DNA from: Anaerocolumna sp. AGMB13025
GTDB taxonomy: Bacteria; Bacillota; Clostridia; Lachnospirales; Lachnospiraceae
Reading direction: 5' to 3'
Assembly (NCBI RefSeq): GCF_029689925.1
Contig: NZ_CP121445.1
Location: 3,642,501-3,706,500 of the forward strand
DNA: 64,000 bases
Below the pieces are notes generated by a model. It worked only from the letters and a program-made list of their open reading frames with translations, was not told the DNA's origin and did not search any database. Shown one piece after another: positions 8,520 to 17,057 of this stretch (its first letter is position 1; every line of letters begins with the position of its first letter). A program made the translations under genes and the position numbers.

Positions 8520-9779
8520 TTATCTTCTATGAGCAAGCTCCTTTACGACATCTGACCAGTCCAGATTGCATTCAGCCATCAGCACCATCATATGATAAAG
8601 GAAGTCTGAGATTTCATATTTTAACTCTTCCGAATCCGGATTCTTAGCGGCAATAATCATTTCCGTTGCTTCTTCACCGCATTTTTTTAGAATCTTATCG
8701 ATTCCTTTATCAAAAAGATAATTGGTATAAGAACCGTCTTTGGGATTTTTCTTCCGGTCTAAAATAACTCGGAACACTTCATTAAAGACTGTCAGCGGAT
8801 TGGTATCATCATATTCCTTTTTCACCAGTTCAGTATAAAAACAGGATGGACTTCCCGTGTGGCAGGCCGGTCCTAACTGCAATACCTTGGCTAATATGGT
8901 GTCTTTGTCACAGTCTAAGAGTAAGGCTTTTACATATTGATAATGACCGGAGGTTTCACCTTTGGTCCATAATGTCTGACGGCTTCTGCTGTAATAGGTC
9001 ATCTTCCCGGTTTCAATAGTTTTCTGAAAGGCTTCTTCATTCATATAGGCAACCATTAAAACTTCGTTGGTCTTATATTCCTGAACCACCACCGGTATCA
9101 TACCATCACTGTTTAACTTAAACTCCTGGAAACTGATACTGCTGTCAAACGTATTAACTTCTATATTCTGTGCCTTTAAAGACTGCTTTGCCTTAAATAT
9201 ATCCTTATCTTTAAAGTAACTGGTAGCTATGCCTATTACCTTGTCCGGCTGTAATAATGAGGATGTATCATTATTAGATAAACTGTCCCGTATAATGATA
9301 GACATGGATTGGGCATCCATGGCATAACGTAAGTCATCCGTTAATTCCACATGTTTTAGCAGTAAAGCATATACCCCAAGTTCTGACAGGGAGTTTATAA
9401 ATTCCTGATTATAAATATCTTTATAATTATCCAGTTCCAGAATAATGGTATCTTTTCCAAACCGCTCGGAAGCTTCTTTTATGACCTGGTGCTGCTTAAG
9501 CATGGAGTATTTTAACATAACAAAAGAAGCACCGGTGTATAATGCTTTTTTTACATCTTCAAACCGCTCCACATAACAGCCGATATATACAGGAATATCA
9601 ATCTGCTTGGTCACCTCTTTTACTGCGCTTAGGAATTCTTCCCTGGATACTTCATCCGCAGAATAATTATATACAAATAACTCATCGGCACCGCCGATTT
9701 CATATTTGACCGCTTCTGCAACAATATTAGCCGTTAGTTCATTTTCACAATTTATATATGGAATTATTTTTTTATACAA
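8520..9779 (-). CDS. hisIE: HisIE with an N-terminal degenerate HisF-like barrel
   Basis: Bifunctional phosphoribosyl-AMP cyclohydrolase/phosphoribosyl-ATP pyrophosphatase, steps 2 and 3 of histidine synthesis. The HisI domain (about residues 215-320) has [21 protein letters not shown] and [10 protein letters not shown] with its zinc-binding cysteines. HisE (about 325-419) has [18 protein letters not shown]. Residues 1-200 resemble the HisA/HisF TIM barrel ([40 protein letters not shown]), but the catalytic Asp of the usual CLDV motif is Asn. GGAGG lies 7 nt before a TTG, so TTG is probably the start; a GTG 18 nt earlier overlaps that site. Confidence 0.92.
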   Translation of the reverse strand: MYKKIIPYINCENELTANIVAEAVKYEIGGADELFVYNYSADEVSREEFLSAVKEVTKQIDIPVYIGCYVERFEDVKKALYTGASFVMLKYSMLKQHQVIKEASERFGKDTIILELDNYKDIYNQEFINSLSELGVYALLLKHVELTDDLRYAMDAQSMSIIIRDSLSNNDTSSLLQPDKVIGIATSYFKDKDIFKAKQSLKAQNIEVNTFDSSISFQEFKLNSDGMIPVVVQEYKTNEVLMVAYMNEEAFQKTIETGKMTYYSRSRQTLWTKGETSGHYQYVKALLLDCDKDTILAKVLQLGPACHTGSPSCFYTELVKKEYDDTNPLTVFNEVFRVILDRKKNPKDGSYTNYLFDKGIDKILKKCGEEATEMIIAAKNPDSEELKYEISDFLYHMMVLMAECNLDWSDVVKELAHRR

Positions 9780-9804
9780 TGCTTTGCCTCCAAACACTTT
9801 ATTC

Positions 9805-10401
9805 TTAGTCTACCGTACCTTTTGTAGACAGGACATCTGATATTCTGGGATCATATCCGCATCCTTCATCCAACGCTCTTGCAAATGCCTTAAAGATTGC
9901 TTCTATAATATGATGATTATTCGTTCCGTGAATCAGCTTTATATGCAGATTCATTCCGCAGGCATAACTTACTGCATAGAAAAATTCTTTCACCATTTCC
10001 GTGTCTAAGTATCCCACGCGGTCGGTGGTTAAATTCACATCATATACGAAATATGGTCTGCCGGACAAATCAATCGCACATAAGACCAAGGTTTCATCCA
10101 TAGGAAGAAAAGAACTGCCGTACCGTTTAATCCCTTTTTTATCTCCCAAAGCCTCCTTGATCGCCTTCCCTAATACAATTCCCGTATCCTCTACAGTATG
10201 ATGTCCGTCCACGTATAAATCACCGGATACATTTAGTTTCATATCAAAAAAACCATGTTTTGCAAAGCTGTATAACATATGGTCAAAAAAACCGATGCCG
10301 GTATTGATATCCGCAACTCCTGTGCCGTCTAAATCCAGTTGAAGTGCAATTCCGGTTTCGTTGGTTTTTCTTTGAATTTCTGCGTTTCTAGCCAAATTCA
10401 T
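9805..10401 (-). CDS. hisB: Imidazoleglycerol-phosphate dehydratase HisB
   Basis: Mn-dependent dehydratase for histidine synthesis (IGP to imidazole-acetol phosphate). [27 protein letters not shown] and [18 protein letters not shown] are the metal-binding and catalytic motifs. The length is that of the monofunctional enzyme, without a phosphatase domain. An AAGGGGG site sits directly before the ATG at 10401; a longer frame that would overlap hisD was rejected because homologues begin at [10 protein letters not shown]. It lies between hisD and hisIE. Confidence 0.95.
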   Translation of the reverse strand: MNLARNAEIQRKTNETGIALQLDLDGTGVADINTGIGFFDHMLYSFAKHGFFDMKLNVSGDLYVDGHHTVEDTGIVLGKAIKEALGDKKGIKRYGSSFLPMDETLVLCAIDLSGRPYFVYDVNLTTDRVGYLDTEMVKEFFYAVSYACGMNLHIKLIHGTNNHHIIEAIFKAFARALDEGCGYDPRISDVLSTKGTVD

Positions 10402-10411
10402 ATCCCCCTTT

Positions 10412-11704
10412 CTAATCTTCAAACCGGACTGCAATTGAGTTCGCATGGGCAGTTAAACCCTCCGCATTTGCAAATTTTACAATATCCGGATAAATTGGTT
10501 CAAGCGCTTCTCTTGAATAGGATATGATACTTGATTTTTTAATAAAGTCATCCACACTAAGAGGGGAAAAGAATTTAGCAGTTCCGTTGGTCGGAAGGAC
10601 ATGATTGGGTCCTGCAAAATAGTCACCCAAAGGTTCGCTGCTGTATTCTCCCAAAAAAATAGCACCGGCATTCTTAATTTTAGTCATTACGGAAAACGGG
10701 TCCTTTGTAATGATTTCCAGATGCTCAGAAGCAATTTCATTGGCAGTTTCCACCGCCTCTGTAAGGCTATCGGCTAAGAGGATGTATCCATAGTTATCAA
10801 GAGACTTGTTTATGATATCTTTTCTTGATAATTGTTTTGTAAACTGATCTACATTGGTTGATACCTGTTCTGCTACTTCCCTGCTGGTAGTAATTAAAAT
10901 CGCAGAAGCCAGTTCGTCATGCTCTGCCTGGGACAGTAAATCTGCAGCCACATAACGTGGATTGGCAGTTTCATCGGCAATCACAAGTATCTCACTGGGT
11001 CCTGCGATAGAGTCAATGCTTACATGACCATACACCGCTTTTTTTGCCAGTGCGACATAGATATTACCCGGTCCCACAATTTTATCTACCTTATTAATAC
11101 AATCAGTTCCATGGGCCAGGGCAGCAATTGCCTGAGCTCCGCCGACTTTATAAATTTCTGTGACTCCTGCTTCCTTTGCTGCAACCAGGGTACCGCAATA
11201 TATTTTTCCGTCCTTATCCGGCGGTGTTACCATGGCAATCCGTTCTACACCTGCTACCTTAGCCGGAATCACATTCATTAATACCGAAGAAGGGTAAGCT
11301 GCTTTGCCACCAGGTACATATACACCCACAGCGCCAATGGGAGTTACTTTCTGACCTAAGATAATGCCACTAGGATCACTGTCAAACCAACTGTATTGTT
11401 TCTGTTTGGCATGATACGTTTCGATATTGGCGGCTGCTTTTTTGATGACAGCTAATACCGAAGGGTCTATTAAGGAATAAGCTTCCTTTATTTCTTCTTC
11501 TGTAACCCGTATGGTATCAGCAGTTAAATCTGCCTGGTCAAAACGTTTTGTATAGTCAAATAATGCCTGGTCTTTTCTAACTCTGACATCTTCAATAATC
11601 TGATTCACGGTTTCTGCATAAGCCTCATACTGGTTCGGACTTCTCTTTAATAAATTCTTAAGTATGTCTTTCTTCGATTCTGCTTCCAGTTTCACTATCT
11701 TCAT
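10412..11704 (-). CDS. hisD: Histidinol dehydrogenase
   Basis: Zn-dependent, NAD-linked enzyme for the last two steps of histidine synthesis (histidinol to histidine). PGGKAAYPSSVLM, KVDKIVGPGNIYVA, IDSIAGPSEILVIAD and LLSQAEHDE are the substrate-, NAD- and Zn-binding motifs, and the C-terminal GPNHVLPTNGTAKF is present. The 430 residues match the family. It starts 4 nt after hisG. Confidence 0.96.
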   Translation of the reverse strand: MKIVKLEAESKKDILKNLLKRSPNQYEAYAETVNQIIEDVRVRKDQALFDYTKRFDQADLTADTIRVTEEEIKEAYSLIDPSVLAVIKKAAANIETYHAKQKQYSWFDSDPSGIILGQKVTPIGAVGVYVPGGKAAYPSSVLMNVIPAKVAGVERIAMVTPPDKDGKIYCGTLVAAKEAGVTEIYKVGGAQAIAALAHGTDCINKVDKIVGPGNIYVALAKKAVYGHVSIDSIAGPSEILVIADETANPRYVAADLLSQAEHDELASAILITTSREVAEQVSTNVDQFTKQLSRKDIINKSLDNYGYILLADSLTEAVETANEIASEHLEIITKDPFSVMTKIKNAGAIFLGEYSSEPLGDYFAGPNHVLPTNGTAKFFSPLSVDDFIKKSSIISYSREALEPIYPDIVKFANAEGLTAHANSIAVRFED

Positions 11705-11708
11705 ACTG

Positions 11709-12359
11709 TTACACCTCCTTGGTAGTTAAAACTTCCCTTAATGCACTGATTAACTTGGTAATCCGCTCATGCTCCATCTTCATGCTGACCTGGTTTACCA
11801 CCATTCTGGCTGAGAGCTGGCATATTTCCTCCAATACCTCAAGACCATTCTCTCTTAAGGTGGAACCAGTTTCCACAATATCTACGATTACTTCTGAAAG
11901 TCCTACGATAGGAGCTAATTCAATGGAACCGTTTAATTTAATAATTTCAACGGTCTGGTGCTTTTTATTATAAAAATAATCCTTGGCTATATTTGGGTAT
12001 TTGGTGGCTACTCTTATAAGTTCACCGTGTTGTAAGAGCTCCTTTGCTTCTTTGGGTCCAGCTACACACATTCGGCACCTGCCAAGACCTAAGTCAATGA
12101 CTTCATATAATTTACGACCTTCCTCTAGTATGGTATCCCGCCCTACTACACCGATATCGGCAGCACCATATTCCACATAGGTGGGAACATCATTGGCTTT
12201 TGCCAGGAATATTTTAATTTTCTGTTCTTCATTGACAAAGATAAGCTTTCTGGAATTGGGATCCTTCATTTCTTCACAGGAAAAGCCTATCTGTTCCAAT
12301 ATTTCCAGTGTCTTTTTTGCCAGCCTGCCCTTAGCCAGGGCAAAAGTTAAATATCTCAT
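11709..12359 (-). CDS. hisG: ATP phosphoribosyltransferase, short form
   Basis: Catalyses the first, feedback-regulated step of histidine synthesis. At 216 residues it lacks the C-terminal regulatory domain, so it belongs to the short-form HisG that works with HisZ, and hisZ lies immediately upstream. [32 protein letters not shown] and [18 protein letters not shown] are typical. The ATG at 12359 has GGAGG 6 nt upstream; an ATG 12 bases earlier does not. Confidence 0.95.
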   Translation of the reverse strand: MRYLTFALAKGRLAKKTLEILEQIGFSCEEMKDPNSRKLIFVNEEQKIKIFLAKANDVPTYVEYGAADIGVVGRDTILEEGRKLYEVIDLGLGRCRMCVAGPKEAKELLQHGELIRVATKYPNIAKDYFYNKKHQTVEIIKLNGSIELAPIVGLSEVIVDIVETGSTLRENGLEVLEEICQLSARMVVNQVSMKMEHERITKLISALREVLTTKEV

Positions 12360-12377
12360 AGAATCCTCCAAGGTGAA

Positions 12378-13637
12378 CTAGCTCATAAAATCCTGAATTC
12401 TTGCTTCATTAATTTCTCCGCTTGTGGCATTGATTACTTTAATTAAAGAGGGCGTTTCATAATATAAAATCCCCCCGTTTCCATTACGCCTGGAATAAGA
12501 AATATATTCAGAGAGGGGTATTTCTTCCTTAATGCATAGTAATTCAATATTCATCCCCTGACTCCTAAAGTGACCTGCAAGTACCACTGCATTCTCAAGC
12601 AGATTATGTTTGTATAGTATCAGGGTGTTCACCGTTTCCTGTTTGATTTCAATTTTCTGTCTGGACAACGCAAGCATCAGCTGATCCACTAAAATAGCCA
12701 GACCAATTGCCGGTGCATCTTTACCAAATTGCCCTACCAGATTATCATAACGACCGCCGTTGGCTATGGTATCACCGGTTCCATAGGTATAAGCTCGGAA
12801 TATAATCCCGGTATAGTAGTTATATTTGCTTAACATGCCAAGATCAAAGGTGATATATTTCTCCAGTCCATATGCCGTCAGGATGGTATATAGCTGTTCC
12901 AGACGTTCTATCGCCTTAAGAGCCCTGATATTTTTCGTTAATTCCTTGGCTTTTGTCAGCTTGTCGGAGGAACCGAATAATTCCGGCAGAGTCAGAAAAA
13001 CGGTTTTTAACTCATCGCTGATATTCTTACTTAAGATAATTTCTTCTACCCCAAACATATTTTTCTTTTCAATAAGGATTCTTAACTGAGTCTCTTCTTC
13101 CTCATCAAAACCAGCCTCTTCTACCAAACCCCTGAAAAAATCTGCTTCTCCGATTTCCACCTGAAATTCTTTTAATCCGGCTTCTAACAGACATTCTATG
13201 GTAAGTGCCAGCATCTGTGCATCGGCATCAACAGAATCGTCATTCATTAGTTCCGCACCTAACTGGGTAGCTTCCTTTAGCTTGCCCTGGTAACTGCTGT
13301 TATTGATAAAGGTGCTTCCCATATAACATAACCTAATGGGAAATATCTCATCTTTATAATACTTGGCCGCACATCTGGCAATGGAGGGGGTAATATCCGG
13401 TCTTAAGACTAAAGTGTTGCCATCACGGTCAAAGAATTTATACATATCCCTGGCTGCAACAGTTCCCCGCTCCTTACTGAAAATATCAAAGAATTCAAAA
13501 GTTGGGGTCTGTATATCCTTAAAGCCATGAAGCTCCATAACATGGTGGAGACGGTTTTGTAACTGGAGCTTTCTTTCGCATTCCGCATTATAAATATCCC
13601 TTACACCTTCCGGCGTATGTAGTAATTTTTCTATCAT
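12378..13637 (-). CDS. hisZ: ATP phosphoribosyltransferase regulatory subunit HisZ
   Basis: A class II HisRS-like paralogue that lacks tRNA charging and forms an octamer with short HisG. Motif 2-like arginines (GNTLVLRPDITPSIARCAAKY) and ANGGRYDNLVGQFG support HisZ/HisRS. HisZ rather than HisRS is indicated by position before hisG, by the 419-residue length and by no obvious anticodon-binding domain. First gene of the his operon, about 110 bp behind a consensus promoter. Confidence 0.93.
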   Translation of the reverse strand: MIEKLLHTPEGVRDIYNAECERKLQLQNRLHHVMELHGFKDIQTPTFEFFDIFSKERGTVAARDMYKFFDRDGNTLVLRPDITPSIARCAAKYYKDEIFPIRLCYMGSTFINNSSYQGKLKEATQLGAELMNDDSVDADAQMLALTIECLLEAGLKEFQVEIGEADFFRGLVEEAGFDEEEETQLRILIEKKNMFGVEEIILSKNISDELKTVFLTLPELFGSSDKLTKAKELTKNIRALKAIERLEQLYTILTAYGLEKYITFDLGMLSKYNYYTGIIFRAYTYGTGDTIANGGRYDNLVGQFGKDAPAIGLAILVDQLMLALSRQKIEIKQETVNTLILYKHNLLENAVVLAGHFRSQGMNIELLCIKEEIPLSEYISYSRRNGNGGILYYETPSLIKVINATSGEINEARIQDFMS

Positions 13638-13707
13638 AGTTACCTCCGATCTTATAAGGGATTATTCTCTCACTTAAAAGATGAATCTTATATACAGTCG
13701 CTTTATT

Positions 13708-13748
13708 ATAGTAACGTGATAATTCGCTACCATGGTAATGTTTACTAT
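13708..13748. promoter_or_regulatory. Candidate operator dyads at the his promoter
   Basis: ATAGTAA (13708-13714) is the inverted complement of TTACTAT (13742-13748), which overlaps the -10 box. Inside lies the perfect palindrome TACCATGGTA (13728-13737). The dyads cover the -10 and the expected start site, where a repressor would block initiation. No T-box features are seen, so a DNA-binding repressor of his genes is the better guess. Confidence 0.4.
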
Positions 13749-13775
13749 TATATTACAATCGTTACACCCTGTCAA
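13747..13775 (-). promoter_or_regulatory. Consensus sigma-A promoter of the his operon
   Basis: On the minus strand a perfect TTGACA (plus 13770-13775) and a perfect TATAAT (plus 13747-13752) are separated by 17 bp. It lies about 110 bp upstream of hisZ and 118 bp after recU. Such a strong promoter implies tight repression by another factor. Confidence 0.88.
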
Positions 13776-13892
13776 CTGCTAACCGACAATTTACTTTTCT
13801 CTGGTGTTCTGGTAAGAAGGTAAAGATATGATCTATAACAGACACTGCGCGGCCATGCTGTTAACAGTAACATACTCCTGTCAATTGACTTT

Positions 13893-14489
13893 CTAACAGC
13901 TGCTATCCCTCTGCTGCTGCCCAGCCCCGCTGCTGCTGTCCATCCCCGCTGCTGCTTCATCCCTGTCTTCCATATCCTTTGCAATATTTTCAATGTAATG
14001 GATAAAGATATTGTTTTTACAGGATATCTCATTCTCCATATCCAGCTCTTCAAATCGGAAGCTCTTCCTGCCGCCGCTTCTAGCCCTTTCCCAGAATTCA
14101 GTCAGCCGTTTAAAAGGCAGGTAATAATATAGATTTCTCTTAGAATAATAAATCAACAGGAAAGCAATCCCTCCCTGTTCTTCAAAGTCCTTCATAAAGT
14201 TCACCTGATGTTCATGGACATTCTGGAGCGCAAAGGTATCCGCCGCACACTCCTTTGCATCAAAACAAACAGGCACACCCTGAACGACGCCGATATAATC
14301 CACCGTACTCTTTTCTTCAAAATAAGCCAGGGTAATATGTCTCTTCTCTTTATCAATGGCTGTTGGAGTAATTGGCGTTGGTATCTTTTGAATCAGTGCC
14401 AGCTTTTTTTCTCTGTATCTTGTGTTGGTTAAATTAATTAACTCCTCTAAGGAAGAACCTCTAAGACCTCTGGAATTCCAAGACGGCAT
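13893..14489 (-). CDS. recU: Holliday junction resolvase RecU
   Basis: Cleaves Holliday junctions in recombinational repair and chromosome segregation of Firmicutes. NSRGLRGSSLEELIN, IPTPITP, YFEEKSTVDYIGV and CFDAKECAADTF supply the acidic metal-binding residues of the PDEXK fold; EHQVNFMKDFEEQGGIAFLLI is also conserved. The ATG at 14489 lies 6 nt after AAGGAGG; the ATG two codons upstream directly touches that site. The last 20 residues are low complexity (A, S, G, Q) beyond the core. It is the last gene of the operon starting with the alarmone synthetase. Confidence 0.9.
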   Translation of the reverse strand: MPSWNSRGLRGSSLEELINLTNTRYREKKLALIQKIPTPITPTAIDKEKRHITLAYFEEKSTVDYIGVVQGVPVCFDAKECAADTFALQNVHEHQVNFMKDFEEQGGIAFLLIYYSKRNLYYYLPFKRLTEFWERARSGGRKSFRFEELDMENEISCKNNIFIHYIENIAKDMEDRDEAAAGMDSSSGAGQQQRDSSC

Positions 14490-14595
14490 ACCCATCCTCC
14501 TTTCAATATCATCAAATCTCAGATAATTGCTATAATATTGTATCTATATGTCAGGCAATTCATACATCCTGATTCAAGTGTCCAAAAGCCCTTAG

Positions 14596-15564
14596 TTATA
14601 AGCCCAAAACTTCTTTCTGAATCCGGATAAAATAATCCGGAAGAGACGCTCGTAAGACTTTGCCCGATAACTGCTTAAACTCCCCCTCCATTTTGGGAAA
14701 AACCAGCTCGTAAGAATGTAACAGCTGATGTTGTAATTGAAAGGTTTTCCTTAATTCCGCATTATTCTTTTTACTGCCATACTTACCATCCCCAATTACA
14801 GGGTGGCCGATACTGCTTAAATGGGCACGGATCTGATGGGTTTTACCCGTAATTAGTTTTACCTTTAGTAATGTATAGTTCTCATTATAGTTAAGAGGTT
14901 CATATTCCGTTTTAATCGGTTCGCTTCCTTCCGTAAATTCCTCTGTTACAGTAACTTTATTAGCCGCCTCATCTTTTACAAGGTAACCTGCAATTTTCTG
15001 TGATTCCTTTATTGATCCCTTAACGATACACAGATAGTACTTATCAAGGGTTCTTTCCCGGAATAACTCCGACAGGGTTTGCAAACCAAGAAGGGTTTTC
15101 CCGGCAGCAACCAAGCCGCTGGTATTGCGGTCCAGACGGTTACAGATACCAGGTTTAAAAAATTGAAGTTCATCCTCTGTTATCTGTTTGGTAGTAAGCA
15201 GATAGGATATAATATGTTCCACTAATGATATATCATCCTTACCGGCTTTCTGAGAGAGCAAACCTGCCGGTTTATTAACTACCAGGATATTCTCATCCTC
15301 ATACACTACTGTGAAGTCATGTTCTACTTTTGTAGTGTGATAAGTTTCACTGAAATTCAGAATCGTTTCCTCAGAGAGAAATAATTTTATTTCATCATTT
15401 AACTGGGTTTTTTCTGAACCGTCCGCTTTTTTCCCATTTAGTATAATATTCTTCTTGCGAAGCATTTTATAAATGAAACTTTTAGGCGCTTTGTTAAGCT
15501 GCTTCATAAGGAGCTTATCTAAACGCTGACCGGCTTCATTCTTATCAACTGTTATAATTTTCAT
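14596..15564 (-). CDS. RluA-family 23S rRNA pseudouridine synthase
   Basis: Predicted to convert specific uridines in 23S rRNA (RluC/RluD type). An N-terminal S4 domain (residues about 1-60, AGQRLDKLLMKQL) precedes the catalytic domain with ICNRLDRNTSGLV, where the Asp is catalytic, and KTHQIRAHLSSIGHPVIGD. At 322 residues the length is typical. It sits between an HAD phosphatase and recU in the same orientation. The exact modified position cannot be read from the sequence. Confidence 0.9.
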   Translation of the reverse strand: MKIITVDKNEAGQRLDKLLMKQLNKAPKSFIYKMLRKKNIILNGKKADGSEKTQLNDEIKLFLSEETILNFSETYHTTKVEHDFTVVYEDENILVVNKPAGLLSQKAGKDDISLVEHIISYLLTTKQITEDELQFFKPGICNRLDRNTSGLVAAGKTLLGLQTLSELFRERTLDKYYLCIVKGSIKESQKIAGYLVKDEAANKVTVTEEFTEGSEPIKTEYEPLNYNENYTLLKVKLITGKTHQIRAHLSSIGHPVIGDGKYGSKKNNAELRKTFQLQHQLLHSYELVFPKMEGEFKQLSGKVLRASLPDYFIRIQKEVLGL

Positions 15565-15653
15565 TGCCCGCTCCTGTGTATAAGTTATCGCCTATTTCGA
15601 TTAATCGTCAGTCAAGTTAACCAGAAACCAATGTACTGGTTCTATGAAACTTA

Positions 15654-16310
15654 TCAATTAAATAATTCCTTAAATGACTCAATATAATAATCCGCCAGTT
15701 CCTGTTTTTTATCCGTAACATCACTGGAATAGGAATCATATACCGCACACACCTTCATTCCTGCATTTTTGCCTGCCATAATACCTTGTATTACATCTTC
15801 AAACACCAGGCAATCCTTAGCAGCCATCTCTAAATCCTTGGCAACTAATTGATATATGTCCGGTGAGGGTTTTCCCTTTTCCACCTCACAGGAAGTACGG
15901 ATGGAGTGGAAATATCCATTCACCTTATGTTTTTCAATTACCAGTTCCACTAATTCCCTGGAATTACTGGTGGCAATGCCTGCTTTTATATTATTATCTT
16001 TTAAGAACCGGAGTAATTCCAAGGTCCCCTCTTTTAACGGAACACTTGTCATATATTTATCCCAGGCCATTTGGTTCCATTCCTCTTTTATAGCCTCAAG
16101 GGACTGAGTTAATTTAAAACGATTCTTAAAATATACCGCAGTTTCCGAAAAACTCATTCCTTCTATTTCACTTTGCAGATTCTCCGGGAGCTCAATTCCG
16201 TATTTTCCAAGGAATTCAATATCGATATCTCGCCACATCCACATAGAATCTACCAGGGTACCATCCAGATCAAAGATAACCGCTTTCACGTTATCAAATA
16301 TTTTATTCAT
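15654..16310 (-). CDS. HAD-superfamily phosphatase (beta-phosphoglucomutase-like)
   Basis: Haloacid dehalogenase-like hydrolase acting on an unknown phosphorylated metabolite. Motif I FDLDGTLVDS (residues 13-22), motif II IATSNS, motif III with GKPSPDIY and motif IV VFEDVIQGIMAGKNAGM are all intact. The helical cap between motifs I and II makes it subfamily IA. It lies 8 nt after the RsuA-like gene, apparently in one operon with RNA-modification genes. The substrate is not predictable. Confidence 0.85.
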   Translation of the reverse strand: MNKIFDNVKAVIFDLDGTLVDSMWMWRDIDIEFLGKYGIELPENLQSEIEGMSFSETAVYFKNRFKLTQSLEAIKEEWNQMAWDKYMTSVPLKEGTLELLRFLKDNNIKAGIATSNSRELVELVIEKHKVNGYFHSIRTSCEVEKGKPSPDIYQLVAKDLEMAAKDCLVFEDVIQGIMAGKNAGMKVCAVYDSYSSDVTDKKQELADYYIESFKELFN

Positions 16311-16318
16311 GCTTTATC

Positions 16319-17035
16319 CTATCCTTTTAATCTATTTAATTCCTCTTCTGTCAGCTTTCTGTATCCTCCAAGGATAAGGTTCTCATCCAATACTAAGTCA
16401 CCCATACTTAACCGTTTCAGATAAAGTACCTCTTTTCCTACTGCCTCAAACATCCGCTTAACCTGATGGAATTTACCTTCATAAATAGTTACTTCAACTT
16501 CTGAAACTTCACCCGCTTTTTTAATAACTAACCTGGCAGGCAGGGTTGTAAAATCATCCTCGAGTTTAATTCCTGAATGGAACACGATAACATCCTCCTC
16601 ATCTACCTTGCCTTTTATATGGGCGTAATAGGTCTTTGGTACATGTTTTTTAGGGGACAGTAAACGGTGTGCCAAATCTCCGTCATTTGTGATAAGTAAC
16701 AGTCCTTCCGTGTCTTTATCCAGTCTTCCTACCGGAAATAAATCTTTATTTTTACCAGTTTCGATTAATTCTACGACTGTCTTACAATGCTTGTCGGTTG
16801 TTGCAGAAACTACTCCAGCCGGCTTATTAAGCATATAATATTCCAACGCTTCGTACTCAATACAGCGGCTGTCAAAATACACTTCTGCCTGTGAGATATC
16901 AAGCTTAAGATCCGGTTGTTTTACCACTTTACCACCAACCGTTATCCTTCCTTTTCTGATATATTCCTTTACCTCACTTCTCGTACCTGCTCCCATATCT
17001 GCAAGGTATTTATCCAAGCGAACCAGTGCACCCAT
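16319..17035 (-). CDS. RsuA-family rRNA pseudouridine synthase
   Basis: Small-subunit-type pseudouridine synthase. The N-terminal S4 domain (VRLDKYLADMGAGTRSEVKEYIRKGRI) is followed by VNGKRVKQP-like sequence, then PVGRLDKDTEGLLLITNDGDLAHRL with the catalytic Asp and GKFHQVKRMFEAVGKEV. At 238 residues it matches RsuA/YtzG-type enzymes. It lies 22 nt after the rRNA methyltransferase gene, so several rRNA modification enzymes are expressed together. Confidence 0.9.
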   Translation of the reverse strand: MGALVRLDKYLADMGAGTRSEVKEYIRKGRITVGGKVVKQPDLKLDISQAEVYFDSRCIEYEALEYYMLNKPAGVVSATTDKHCKTVVELIETGKNKDLFPVGRLDKDTEGLLLITNDGDLAHRLLSPKKHVPKTYYAHIKGKVDEEDVIVFHSGIKLEDDFTTLPARLVIKKAGEVSEVEVTIYEGKFHQVKRMFEAVGKEVLYLKRLSMGDLVLDENLILGGYRKLTEEELNRLKG

Positions 17036-17057
17036 ATTGATTTTCCTTTCTGTCCTA

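Noticed and set aside
13638..13746. T-box or other leader riboswitch before hisZ
   Set aside because: The leader is only about 100 nt, with no T-box sequence and no terminator/antiterminator pair.
13772..14053. A 93-codon minus-strand frame overlapping recU and the his promoter
   Set aside because: It overlaps the conserved RecU frame, has no ribosome-binding site and covers the his promoter.
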